Origin: Rhodoferax sp.
GTDB lineage: Bacteria; Pseudomonadota; Gammaproteobacteria; Burkholderiales; Burkholderiaceae_C
DNA: 64,000 bases
Assembly: GCA_031291295.1 (NCBI GenBank)
Contig: JARLJI010000137.1
Location: 62,001 to 126,000, forward strand
Direction: 5' to 3'
Shown: piece by piece, positions 1-8,745 of the stretch
Position numbering within the stretch: the first letter of the stretch is position 1
Layout: every line of letters begins with the position of its first letter
Notes under the pieces: generated by a model
What the model was told of the DNA's origin: nothing
The model's input: the letters and a program-made list of their open reading frames with translations, nothing else
Database searches by the model: none
Made by a program: the position numbers and the translations under genes

Positions 1-263
1 GCTGGCACGGTGAAGGTGGCGGCCCAGTAAAACGTGGCTGAGTCAGGGTAGGCGACGTTCAGGTATGGGTCCCCACTGGCCGGACCCCGGGACCAGAAGC
101 AACTGCGTGGCCCTGGAATCGGGTCCTTACCGGCGGCAATCGCCTTCATCGAGTCGGCGGCCATCATTTCGGGGACACCGATCTGCGCCAAGGCGGCGCA
201 CGACAGCAACGCAAAGGTGGCCGCAAGAGCCGCGCGTGCTCCTCTTTTGAACAGTCGATTCAT
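1..263 (-). CDS. secreted protein, N-terminal part (cut by left edge)
   Basis: The minus frame is open from an ATG at 263 to the edge, giving 87 residues and no stop. It opens with a typical Sec signal peptide: MNRLFKRGAR, a hydrophobic run, then a likely cut after AALA near residue 26. The mature part contains DPYLNVAYPDSATFYWAA, aromatic and well formed, which argues for a real protein. A GGAG sequence lies about 7 bases before the ATG, which supports this start. The product is probably periplasmic or exported. I do not recognise the family, and most of the protein lies outside the window. Confidence 0.7.
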   Translation of the reverse strand, partial: MNRLFKRGARAALAATFALLSCAALAQIGVPEMMAADSMKAIAAGKDPIPGPRSCFWSRGPASGDPYLNVAYPDSATFYWAATFTVP

Positions 264-656
264 GGATGTCTCCGATTCGGGTTGGGCGATTTTGATTGAG
301 CCGCTCCCTCCGAAGTGAGATGGGCTCTGATGAATGTATCTCTCGCTCCCCGGTTCGGCAATGGGGCGCACGCCCCAACAGTGGTTCGGGTTTCTGGTGT
401 CTGCCGTCTGGTAAGCGCAACCCGTTCGGTCATGCGAAGTACTTCCAGAATGTGGTTCGCAGTGGTCTACTGGCTCACTCCGTTTCGTTTTCCGCAGGGC
501 CCGGCTACTCAACCTAAAAGCGCATTTACCCGGTTGCTGGCAACGCATTTGAAGGCGCAAAAGCCCCGATCATTGGTGCGATCTTGTCGCTCACGGGTGC
601 AGCAGCAGGCCCCAGGCATCTATCGCATCAAACTGCTCCGTAATGGCCTTCACATG

Positions 657-684
657 CTGCAAGGCTGCAAGGCTGCAAGGCTGC
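657..684. repeat. three tandem copies of AAGGCTGC
   Basis: The octamer AAGGCTGC occurs three times head to tail (661-684), preceded by a partial copy. It lies in non-coding DNA and is the kind of short array that changes length by slippage. No function is suggested. Confidence 0.8.
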
Positions 685-830
685 ATGGATATTGGCGATT
701 AGCGGTTTGACGAGGTTAGAGTACCGAAGCGAAGAAGCAGCTGGCAAGACGACACCCAGCGTTCAAACAGTGCTTGTCACTTTCTGAAGGACCCATCAAG
801 AGATCGATGCGGGTTTCAGATAAGAATATG

Positions 831-870
831 CTGTAGCCCTTACCTGATCTTCGCAGGTAGCTATCAAAAC
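831..870 (+). repeat. GCTAT-family element, long form
   Basis: GTAGCCCTT, a variable stretch of about 15 bases, then AGCTATCAAAA. The same two anchors in the same order occur near 9097, 26014, 27714, 30066 and 55644. This copy is intergenic. Confidence 0.6.
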
Positions 871-929
871 AGGAGCGACCGAGTTTCGGCACCGTGCTGC
901 CCGACGCCGTGAGCAAAAGCCGCGTGCTG

Positions 930-1016
930 GGCGGCGCCAACCGTGTGCTGCACTTCGGCGCGACGGAATGGTGCGCGGCGAAGTTTCATGAGGAGGTGGA
1001 GGCACTGATTCGATGA
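930..1016 (+). pseudogene. 3' remnant of a Rieske oxygenase-like alpha subunit (copy 1)
   Basis: The last 28 codons of a gene, with GANRVLHFGATEWCAAKFHE in the middle and a TGA at 1014-1016. The pattern of a Gly-rich turn, FG.tE and then FH resembles the C-terminal end of aromatic-ring-hydroxylating oxygenase alpha subunits. The first 85 bases from GGCGCC match the second copy at 3796-3881 with about 8 differences. Upstream of 930 the reading frame no longer resembles the family. It is a fragment with no start, catalytic core or iron ligands. The family call is inference from this short tail. Confidence 0.55.
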
Positions 1017-1216
1017 CGGCGAGTGGCTATGCGCCCATTGCCGTCGTAGCGGCCGTTGACTTCAGCACTCGACCGCCGACATCCAGGAAGCGGTCCATGC
1101 TCGACACCAATGTCAGCTATCCGGATGGGGCCGTTTCAAATGGGTCGTCGAGCCACGACCACGAGCCGAATTTGGAATTCGTCGCTGGCTGGACCTCTTG
1201 ACGGAGTTCCCTTCAT

Positions 1217-1885
1217 TCAGTAACGGCCGACTTCGATGGCCTCTTCGCTTTCGATGTCACGCAGCCGTTGTGCCCACTGTGCCAGGCAGGCCTCCCGCTG
1301 CGAATCGTCTATGCGCACCGGCCGGTAGACCACCTGTGGTTGCAGCACCGAGAAGCCCGTAAAGTTCAGCATGCCGCGATGCATGGGCCTCAGCATGGCG
1401 TTCAGGTCCCCATTGAAGCCGTCTTTCAGGTAAGCGGCCTCGGGGCCGCCCGTGGTCAACGAGAGCAGAGCGCGCTTTCCCTTGAACTTGCCGGTCTCGT
1501 AGAGGTGGCCATTGCCGTAGGTACGGCCCATGGCAAACACACGGTCAACCCAGCCCTTGAGGATGGCCGGCATGCCAAACCACCACAGCGGAAATTGCCA
1601 AATCATCAAATCAGCGGCCTCGATCTTTGCGATCTCGGCCTCCACATCGGGCGCGAAACCGCCGGTCTCGCTGGCCCACACTTCCTCGGCTTGCAGCTTC
1701 AGGTAGTCGGCGTCCTTGACGGTGACGACGTTGCGCCGACTCGAGACCGGGTCAAAGTCCATGCGATAGAGGTCGCTGGTGAGGACCGTGTGACCCCCGG
1801 CTTGCAAGGTGGTTCGGGCCGTGTCGAACATCGCGCCGTTGAAGCTGCGGTGTTCGGGGTGGGCGAGCACAAGCAGAACATTCAT
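1217..1885 (-). CDS. NAD(P)H-dependent FMN/quinone oxidoreductase (Flavodoxin_2 / MdaB-like)
   Basis: 222 residues starting MNVLLVLAHPEHRSFNG, the N-terminal phosphate-binding strand-loop of the NQO1/MdaB/KefF flavodoxin-fold family. WQFPLWWFGMPAILKGWVDR near residue 100 is the family's flavin-contact motif. Members reduce quinones or nitro and azo compounds by two electrons in the cytoplasm. I chose the ATG at 1885. A GTG at 1897 overlapping the SDR stop is possible, but the longer frame upstream encodes SDR shadow. It follows the SDR gene by 8 bases, so the two are probably co-transcribed and read divergently from the LysR regulator at 2741. Confidence 0.85.
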   Translation of the reverse strand: MNVLLVLAHPEHRSFNGAMFDTARTTLQAGGHTVLTSDLYRMDFDPVSSRRNVVTVKDADYLKLQAEEVWASETGGFAPDVEAEIAKIEAADLMIWQFPLWWFGMPAILKGWVDRVFAMGRTYGNGHLYETGKFKGKRALLSLTTGGPEAAYLKDGFNGDLNAMLRPMHRGMLNFTGFSVLQPQVVYRPVRIDDSQREACLAQWAQRLRDIESEEAIEVGRY

Positions 1886-1893
1886 CGCGGTGC

Positions 1894-2616
1894 TCACAGC
1901 GGGGTTCTGGCGCCACCGTCGATGTCCAGCAGCATGCCGGTGGCGAAACTGTTGCTCACCAGCATTTCCACGCATTTGGCGATGTCATCAGGCTCGCCAG
2001 TGCGGCCCACGGGCAGACTCTTGGCCGCGCCGGCGAACATGCCGGCCTTGGCTTCGGCGGGCAGGCCGTCATAGGCAGGCGTGTCCACGAGGCCCGGCGA
2101 AACGACGTTGACACGCAGCGGCGCCAGTTCCTTGGCCAGGGTTTGCGCCATCTGGGTGATGCCGCCGTTCACGGCGGCCAGGCCTGCGGTGCCAATCATC
2201 GCCACGCGCGAGGCCGCGCCGGTCATGAAGACAACCGAGCCGTCCTTGCGCAAGATGGGCAAGGCGGCTTGCAGGCTCTGCCAGTAGCCTATCAGCTTGG
2301 TATTCAACGCATTGCGCAGGGTTTCCACCGGCAGTTGGGCGAAGGGGCCCCAGGCGGCTGCGCCTGAGGCGGCGAGCACCAGGTGGTCCAGGCGATCGAT
2401 ACGCCGCATCAACGATTCCAGCGACGCCCGGTCGGTGAAGTCGGCCGCGATGCCGGTGGCCTTGCCGCCAAGAGACGCGACTGCGGCGTCGAGCCTGGCA
2501 ACGTCACGGCCGGCGATGAAGACGTCTGCCCCGGCGTGCACCAGACGCTTGGCGCTGGCCAGGCCCATGCCGCTGCTGCCTCCGATGATCAAGATACGTT
2601 GGTTGGTGATCGACAT
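1894..2616 (-). CDS. SDR-family oxidoreductase lacking the classical YxxxK
   Basis: 240 residues starting MSITNQRILIIGGSSGMG. The Rossmann dinucleotide loop GGSSGMG is intact near residue 13, and RVNVVSPGLVDTP marks the usual SDR C-terminal half. At the catalytic position the protein reads GLAAVNGGITQMAQTLAKEL, so the expected Tyr and Lys of YxxxK are replaced by Leu and Asn. A subgroup of bacterial SDRs has this AANG-type sequence, so this need not be a dead enzyme, but the chemistry cannot be assumed. The ATG at 2616 lines up with the family N-terminus; the open frame continues upstream without similarity. It is probably co-transcribed with the quinone reductase. Confidence 0.85.
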   Translation of the reverse strand: MSITNQRILIIGGSSGMGLASAKRLVHAGADVFIAGRDVARLDAAVASLGGKATGIAADFTDRASLESLMRRIDRLDHLVLAASGAAAWGPFAQLPVETLRNALNTKLIGYWQSLQAALPILRKDGSVVFMTGAASRVAMIGTAGLAAVNGGITQMAQTLAKELAPLRVNVVSPGLVDTPAYDGLPAEAKAGMFAGAAKSLPVGRTGEPDDIAKCVEMLVSNSFATGMLLDIDGGARTPL

Positions 2617-2674
2617 TTTCCAGTGCTCCGAAGTGTGCTTCAAACGATGAAACGAACTGTAGGCCGTGCCAGGT

Positions 2675-2691
2675 AATCCGTAAAATGGATT
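2675..2691. promoter_or_regulatory. LysR-type operator, T-N11-A dyad
   Basis: AATCC, seven bases, GGATT form a perfect dyad that contains T(2677)-N11-A(2689), the classical LysR box. It lies in the gap between the divergent SDR (start 2616) and LysR (start 2741) genes, where an autoregulator would bind. Confidence 0.6.
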
Positions 2692-2740
2692 GTCGTTATA
2701 TTGGGCATCCAAATATCTTATGGCAAATCTGTTGCCCCGC

Positions 2741-3628
2741 ATGGACCTGAATCTGCTGGTCTCATTGGACGTACTGCTGGCCGAATGCCATGTCACCCGT
2801 GCCGCATCCCGGTTGGGCCTGTCGCAACCGGCCCTGTCGGCTCAGTTGCGCCAGTTGCGGAACGCCTTTGGCGATCCTCTGTTGCTCCCCGGTCCCAAGG
2901 GCATGACGCCCACCTCACATGCGCTGGCGCTTAAAGCGCCATTGCGCGAATTGCTGGCGGGTTTTCACGGCTTGATCAGCGCGGGGCAGGCCTTCGATCC
3001 GCTGACAGCACAGCAAGTGTTCCGAATTGCTGCCACCGATGCCATCCACAGCATCGTCACCACGCCGCTGGCTGGGCGCCTGAGCACGCTCGCACCGCAT
3101 TGCAAGCTGGCCATGGTGCGCGTCGATCTGCAGAACTTGCCCGAACAACTGGCCAGCGGTGAGCTGGACCTGGCGCTGCTCACCCCACAAGCCATGCCCG
3201 CAATGCTGCATGCGCGCAAGCTTTACGACGAAACCTTTCTGTGCGTGATGCGCAAAGGCCATCCGGCCGCTGCCAGGCCGATGGATCTCGACACGTTCTG
3301 CAGTCTGGCGCATGCGCTTGTTTCGACCAGTGGTGGCGGTTTCATCGGCGCCGTGGACGAGGCCGTTCAGGCGCGGGGCCACAGCCGTCGGGTACAGGTA
3401 TCGGTCAGCAGCTTCCTGTTGGTTCCCAGCCTGGTCGAGGGCACCGACCTGATTGCAACCGTGCCAGCGCGTTTGGCACAGCAGTGGGCAGGATTGCTGG
3501 CGGTGGTGTCCCTTCCACTTGAAGTGCCTGGTTTTTCTGTCTCCATGGGATGGCATCCGCGAGCGCATGCCGACCCGGCCCAACTGTGGCTGCGTGAGAC
3601 TTTGCGACAAGCGATGACGACTGACTGA
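2741..3628 (+). CDS. LysR-family transcriptional regulator
   Basis: 295 residues from MDLNLLVSLDVLLAE. The N-terminal helix-turn-helix reads VTRAASRLGLSQPALSAQLR, followed by a periplasmic-binding-like effector domain. Gene order, divergence and the dyad at 2675-2691 suggest it controls the SDR and quinone-reductase pair. ATGs at 2720 and 2741 and a TTG at 2690 are all in frame and none has a good ribosome binding site. I took 2741 because family members usually begin close to the DLNLL motif. Three bases after its stop the second oxygenase remnant begins. Confidence 0.85.
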   Translation: MDLNLLVSLDVLLAECHVTRAASRLGLSQPALSAQLRQLRNAFGDPLLLPGPKGMTPTSHALALKAPLRELLAGFHGLISAGQAFDPLTAQQVFRIAATDAIHSIVTTPLAGRLSTLAPHCKLAMVRVDLQNLPEQLASGELDLALLTPQAMPAMLHARKLYDETFLCVMRKGHPAAARPMDLDTFCSLAHALVSTSGGGFIGAVDEAVQARGHSRRVQVSVSSFLLVPSLVEGTDLIATVPARLAQQWAGLLAVVSLPLEVPGFSVSMGWHPRAHADPAQLWLRETLRQAMTTD

Positions 3629-3631
3629 GGC

Positions 3632-3880
3632 ATGACGGCCGTGGACCGAAGCCGCGTTCTCGCCACCACGCTGGTCCCCGAAATGCCGGCGACGGAAAAA
3701 TCCATCCATTACTGGAAGAAGAATGTTGAGTCATTCTGGGGTGCGCTCGACGAGGACTTCGCGCTGGGCGTCTCGGCCCAATCGACCTTCGCCAGCGGCG
3801 CCAACCGCGTGCTGCACTTTGGCGCGACGGAGTGGTGTGCGGCGAAGTTTCATGAGGATATGGAGGGAATGATTCGATGA
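3632..3880 (+). pseudogene. 3' remnant of a Rieske oxygenase-like alpha subunit (copy 2)
   Basis: 82 codons ending GANRVLHFGATEWCAAKFHE plus eight residues. The longer upstream part, with VLATTLVPEMPATEKS, HYWKKN and ESFWGALDEDFALG, fits the C-terminal third of a Rieske ring-hydroxylating oxygenase alpha subunit. The Rieske cluster and the mononuclear iron ligands are absent, so it cannot be a working enzyme. It begins directly after the LysR stop, as if the LysR module had replaced the rest of the gene. Its 3' end is nearly identical to copy 1 at 930-1016 and points the same way. Confidence 0.55.
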
Positions 3881-4047
3881 CAAGGGGGCGGCCACGCGCC
3901 CACTCCAGTCACTCGCGTTGCCTGAAAGGGGGCAATGCCTGATCACGAAACAAGAGTCACAGCTTTCGCTAGAAGAGTCTTTCACCTTCCCATGATGCCC
4001 TCTTAGCCGCTCTGCGAAACGGACGGCGGAAACGGCATCGCCAGAGG

Positions 4048-4527
4048 CTACTGGGCATAGAAGCCAGAAGCGACCAAGCCCGGAACTCCGTCAATACTCA
4101 CCGCCTTCACGTAGGCCCATTTCTGCGATGGCTGGGTCTGTCCGGGTTTAGGAAACATGTAGTCGACCCATCCGGAGCCCTTGGTTTGGGCCATCTGAAT
4201 CATCGCGTCATGAAATAACTTACCGTTGGCATCTTTCTGCCCGGTGACTTTGGTCCCCTCACGGGCTGGGAAAGCAGGGTTCAACAAGACGTTCGACTTC
4301 AGATCGTAGACAAACAAATAGGTATCGCCGTGGAACCACTTGGAGTCCTTTACTCTGAACTCGGAAAACGCCGCCTTGCCTTTGCTGTCGATCAGCGCTG
4401 CGGCCTTGTTGACCAGTGTTTCGACCTGCATGGCTTTGTCGGATGTCGGTGGGGATTGCTGCGCATTGGCGGGATTGACCATCGCCGAGGTGGCCAACAC
4501 AGTGCAAACCAAGATTTGTTTAAGCAT
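4048..4527 (-). CDS. secreted Cache-domain protein
   Basis: 159 residues with a signal peptide (MLKQILVCTVLATSAMVNPANA, cut near 22) followed by one small-molecule-binding Cache-type domain. Visible family features are KDSKWFHGDTYLFVYDL, the NPAFPAREGT turn and SGWVDYMFPKPGQ. Such stand-alone periplasmic Cache proteins resemble the sensor part of chemoreceptors and histidine kinases, but no membrane anchor or output domain is present here. GAGGAG about 6 bases before the ATG supports the start. It stands alone; no partner kinase or receptor is adjacent. Confidence 0.8.
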   Translation of the reverse strand: MLKQILVCTVLATSAMVNPANAQQSPPTSDKAMQVETLVNKAAALIDSKGKAAFSEFRVKDSKWFHGDTYLFVYDLKSNVLLNPAFPAREGTKVTGQKDANGKLFHDAMIQMAQTKGSGWVDYMFPKPGQTQPSQKWAYVKAVSIDGVPGLVASGFYAQ

Positions 4528-4682
4528 CGATTTCTCCTCGGAAAGACGCGGAACAACTCCCTATGGCTCGCCTCATGAAACGGCTGCGCACATTGGCGCT
4601 TCGATAATAATTTTAATCTTGCCGCGACACAATTTCTTCGGGCATGCCTCCTGGTAAATCCTCCGGCCGAAAGAAACTTTGA

Positions 4683-4719
4683 TCGGGACCGCTTTGGCGA
4701 GTAGGCGCGGAGGTCCCGA
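4683..4719. repeat. 8-bp inverted repeat with 21-base spacer
   Basis: TCGGGACC (4683-4690) and GGTCCCGA (4712-4719) are perfect complements in the gap between the Cache protein and the CoA-transferase. There is no T-run, so it is not an ordinary terminator. Role unknown. Confidence 0.5.
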
Positions 4720-4787
4720 GTTGGCCGAATGTTGCTACTTATTGAGCATATCTTTCGAATGCTTGGTAGCCGCCACCGCACCATGCC

Positions 4788-5669
4788 TCACTTCGCCAGG
4801 GTGTGCAGAGGAATGTCTTTCTCCATGGCCAGTTTGTCGAGCTGCCTGCGCGTGCGCGTCAGTAAAAAAGCCGCGATGGCCTGATGTGTCGCCGGTGCGA
4901 ACATCGCGCGCATGTCGGCACTGGCCACGCCGCCCGCCGCGCACAGCGCCGCGGCAAAGTGCGGCTCCAGCGCGGCCACAGCCACGCGGCCATCCTTGCA
5001 GGGATAGACACGGTAACCCGCGTGGGCGCCGCCGACCGAGCCGGTGGGCAGCGTCAGGCCCCAGGTGCGGGGCAGGGCGAGGTAGCCCGCGGCGCTTGAG
5101 AGCGCGACTTCGATGAACACGCCTTTGCCTTTGACCCGCTGCGTCAGCGTCGCCTGCAAGACGGCTTCGCTGGCCATCAGCGAGCCACCCATGTCGGCGT
5201 ACAGCGTGGGTGGCAGTTCCAATCCGTTGACCAGGCCGTTGTCGGCAAGGTAGGTCAGGTCGTGGCCGGGCTCTTCGGCGCGTGCGCCCGGTGCGCCGAC
5301 GATGGCGACTTGCGACAGTGCCGGGTAAAGCTTGTGCAGCTTCTTCCAGCCAAGCTGAAGCTTTTCCAGCGCAGAAGGGCGAAAGGAGGTGAGCAGCACA
5401 TCGGCCCTGGCCAGCGCGCGGTGCAGCGCCTTCTGGCCGGCCTCGGTCTTGAGGTCGGCGCTCAATACCTTCACGCCCTCGTGCAGTTGCGCGTAGGCGA
5501 CCTTGTTGTAGTGGCCCATCGGGTCACCGGAGGGCGGCTCGAGCTTGACGCAGGTGGCGCCCATCTGGCGGCAGCGCATCAGCGCGGCCGGGCCGGGCAG
5601 GTTGAGGGCGAGGCTGAGAACGCGAATGCCCTTGAGGGGCCGCAGCGGTTTGGGTGAGGGCGTTGGCAT
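4788..5669 (-). CDS. CaiB/BaiF (family III) CoA-transferase-like protein, short form
   Basis: 293 residues. PLKGIRVLSLALNLPGPAAL at the N-terminus and MGATCVKLEPPSGDPM near residue 35 are the family III CoA-binding signature. GHDLTYLADNG near the middle carries the Asp that forms the acyl-enzyme intermediate in characterised members. The protein is shorter than the usual 360-430 residues, closer to alpha-methylacyl-CoA racemase-like short members. The substrate cannot be told from sequence. It lies between the Cache protein and pobA without obvious operon partners, and a GCTAT-family element sits just before its start. Confidence 0.8.
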   Translation of the reverse strand: MPTPSPKPLRPLKGIRVLSLALNLPGPAALMRCRQMGATCVKLEPPSGDPMGHYNKVAYAQLHEGVKVLSADLKTEAGQKALHRALARADVLLTSFRPSALEKLQLGWKKLHKLYPALSQVAIVGAPGARAEEPGHDLTYLADNGLVNGLELPPTLYADMGGSLMASEAVLQATLTQRVKGKGVFIEVALSSAAGYLALPRTWGLTLPTGSVGGAHAGYRVYPCKDGRVAVAALEPHFAAALCAAGGVASADMRAMFAPATHQAIAAFLLTRTRRQLDKLAMEKDIPLHTLAK

Positions 5670-5675
5670 AAGCAG

Positions 5676-5732
5676 TTTGCTATGGATTAAGGAGCTACTC
5701 GAGCATGTATCATAAGGGCTTGAGCGCTATTT
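5676..5732. repeat. GCTAT-family element upstream of CoA-transferase
   Basis: TTTGCTATGGATTAAGGAGC and, about 25 bases on, AAGGGCTTGAGCGCTATTT. The anchors are those of the long form but in inverted order. It starts 7 bases upstream of the CoA-transferase ATG and so overlaps its leader. Confidence 0.5.
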
Positions 5733-5773
5733 CTCTCAAAGTTATCGCAAACGGCGGCTGCGTTCTGACCCGG

Positions 5774-6991
<1,218 letters not shown>

Positions 6992-7037
6992 TTAAGCCAG
7001 GCATCGCCTTTACGCCAGTCCCCGCGGCGCGGCAGTG

Positions 7038-7071
7038 TGCGATGATTGCACCCGTTGCGCGATGATCGCGC
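7038..7071. promoter_or_regulatory. twin palindromic operator between pobA and IclR gene
   Basis: TGCGATGATTGCA (7038-7050, one mismatch) and GCGCGATGATCGCGC (7057-7071, perfect about the central G) share the core GCGATGATYGC. Their centres are 20 bases apart, about two helical turns, as expected for cooperative dimers. They lie just before the IclR gene start. Confidence 0.6.
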
Positions 7072-7090
7072 AGTCAGCAAGGCACCAGGC

Positions 7091-7879
7091 ATGGACAGCA
7101 ACACGGGTATTGCCAAAGCAGATTTGATTGAGGGCATGGCCCGTGGCATGGCCGTGCTGGAGAGTTTCAGCACCGAGCGCCAGCGGCTCAACGCCACGTT
7201 GGCGGCGCAGCGCGCCGGCATGACGCGCGCGGCGGCGCGCCGGCATCTGCTGACGCTGGCGCACCTGGGTTATCTGGAGACCGATGGCAGCTATTTCTGG
7301 CTGTCGTCCAAGGTGCTGCGCTTTTCGGGCAGCTACCTGGCATCGGCGCGCCTGCCCCGCGTGCTGCAGCCCACGCTGAACCGGCTGGCCGCGCAGACGA
7401 CCGAATCGTTCTCCGCCGTGGTGCTGGACGGCGAACAGGTGGTGATCGTGGCGCGCAGCGGTTCGACCCGCGTGCTGGCCTATGGCCTGCACCTGGGCGC
7501 ACGGCTGCCGGCCCACGCGACCTCCACGGGCCGGGTATTGCTGGCCGCCAGGCGCAAAAGCGATTTCAACGCCTGGATGAAGGGCGAAGGGCAGCCCGGG
7601 GGTCGCGAGTTGCCGCGCCTGACGTCGCACACAGTGGTGGAGCCGAAGAAATTCCGCGCCCTGATCGAGCAGGTGCGCGCCGACGACTACTGTGTCGCCA
7701 GCGAGGAGCACGAACTCGGCGTGCATGCGCTGGCGGTGCCGCTGCGCAACATGCAGGGCCGCACCGTGGCGGCACTCAACGTGGTGGCCTCGCCGCAGCG
7801 GCTGGAGGCGTGCGTGATGCAGCGCGATTTGCTGCCGCTGCTGCTGGAGGCGGCGCGCGAGTTGCGCCCGCTGTTGTAG
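7091..7879 (+). CDS. IclR-family regulator (PobR/PcaR-like)
   Basis: 262 residues from MDSNTGIAKADLIEGMARG. The winged helix-turn-helix includes TLAAQRAGMTRAAARRHLLT and GYLETDGSYFWLSSKVLRFS, then an effector domain with ARLPAHATSTGRVLLA and DDYCVASEEHELGVHALAVP, as in PcaR, PobR and CatR-type IclR proteins. Divergence from pobA suggests it activates pobA in response to 4-hydroxybenzoate or a related acid. The open frame reaches back to a TTG at 7046, but that would run over the twin operators, so I prefer the ATG at 7091. Confidence 0.88.
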   Translation: MDSNTGIAKADLIEGMARGMAVLESFSTERQRLNATLAAQRAGMTRAAARRHLLTLAHLGYLETDGSYFWLSSKVLRFSGSYLASARLPRVLQPTLNRLAAQTTESFSAVVLDGEQVVIVARSGSTRVLAYGLHLGARLPAHATSTGRVLLAARRKSDFNAWMKGEGQPGGRELPRLTSHTVVEPKKFRALIEQVRADDYCVASEEHELGVHALAVPLRNMQGRTVAALNVVASPQRLEACVMQRDLLPLLLEAARELRPLL

Positions 7880-7888
7880 CTTCGTAAT

Positions 7889-8020
7889 GGCGAGCCAACG
7901 AATGAGCCGATCGTCGGCTATGGGCCGTTTGTGATGAATTCCGAGGCTGAAATCCGGCAGGCGTTTGTCGACTTCCAGAGCGGCCGCGTGGGCCGGATCG
8001 TGACCGCGGCTTCTGCTTGA
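7889..8020 (+). pseudogene. C-terminal remnant of a pirin-like gene
   Basis: The frame reads [20 protein letters not shown] and then [12 protein letters not shown] to a TGA at 8018-8020. GPFVMN.eeEI.QA..D...G is the distinctive C-terminal signature of pirin family cupins. Only about 43 codons remain, with no start codon and no N-terminal cupin. It sits between the IclR gene and livF and is probably a leftover from an earlier gene replacement. Confidence 0.65.
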
Positions 8021-8030
8021 GGGGGTAGCG

Positions 8031-8744
8031 TTAGACCCCGAGGTGCTGGCTCAGCACCTCGGGCCTGGCCAGCAGCTCAGCCGATGTACCGCAGAACGCC
8101 ACCTGGCCCTTGACCAGGATCACGTTCCGATCCGTGATCTGGGTGACGTGCTTCCAGTTCTTGTCCACGATCACGCTGCTGATGCCGCTCTCGCGAATTA
8201 CGCCGCATATTCGCCAGATCTCACGCGCGATCAACGGCGCCAGGCCTTCGGTGGCTTCGTCGAGGATCAGCACATCGGGATTGGTCATGAGCGCGCGGCC
8301 GATGGTCAGCATCTGCTGCTCGCCGCCCGAGAGCTGCTGGCCGCCGTGGTTCAGGCGCTCCGTCAGGCGCGGGAAGGTGTCGAGCACGCGCTCGTAGGTC
8401 CAGTCGCGTTGCCCTTGCGTGCCCGCGCGCGCCGCCATTTTCAGGTTTTCCACCACGCTCAGATTGCCGAAGATGCCGCGGCCTTCGGGCACGTAGGCGA
8501 TGCCGAGCTGAGCAATCTCGTAGGGCGCGCGCCCCATCATGGGGCGGCCCATGATCTCCACCGAGCCCGAGCGCGGCTTGACCAGGCCCATCAGGCTTTT
8601 GAGCAAGGTGCTTTTGCCCATGCCGTTGCGGCCCATCAGACCGATGGTCTCTCCCCGCGCCACCGAAAAATCGATGCCGCGCAGGATGTGGCTGGCACCG
8701 TAGTAGGTGTTGAGTTTTTGGGCGTTGATCAGCATCGGTGCCAT
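8031..8744 (-). CDS. livF: branched-chain-type ABC importer, ATPase LivF
   Basis: 237 residues from MAPMLINAQKLNTYYG. Walker A GRNGMGKST, signature LSGGEQQM and Walker B VLILDEATEGL are all present. It pairs with LivG as the second cytoplasmic ATPase of the importer. The ATG at 8744 follows the livG stop by one base, which indicates translational coupling, and the longer open frame upstream is only livG shadow. It is the last gene of a five-gene operon (12648 to 8031). Confidence 0.92.
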   Translation of the reverse strand: MAPMLINAQKLNTYYGASHILRGIDFSVARGETIGLMGRNGMGKSTLLKSLMGLVKPRSGSVEIMGRPMMGRAPYEIAQLGIAYVPEGRGIFGNLSVVENLKMAARAGTQGQRDWTYERVLDTFPRLTERLNHGGQQLSGGEQQMLTIGRALMTNPDVLILDEATEGLAPLIAREIWRICGVIRESGISSVIVDKNWKHVTQITDRNVILVKGQVAFCGTSAELLARPEVLSQHLGV

Positions 8745-8745
8745 G

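Larger units (their letters stand above)
264..929. other. long stretch without a convincing gene
   Basis: About 660 bases between the secreted-protein start and the first oxygenase remnant. Open frames here look non-coding, with no recognisable motif and a composition typical of antisense shadows. It holds the upstream region of the minus-strand gene, a short tandem repeat near 657-684 and one copy of the GCTAT repeat family at 831-870. I see no RNA gene or terminator. Confidence 0.6.

Noticed and set aside
315-710. 131-codon plus-strand open frame in the left gap
   Set aside because: No binding site, no motif, and the composition of a chance frame in GC-rich DNA.
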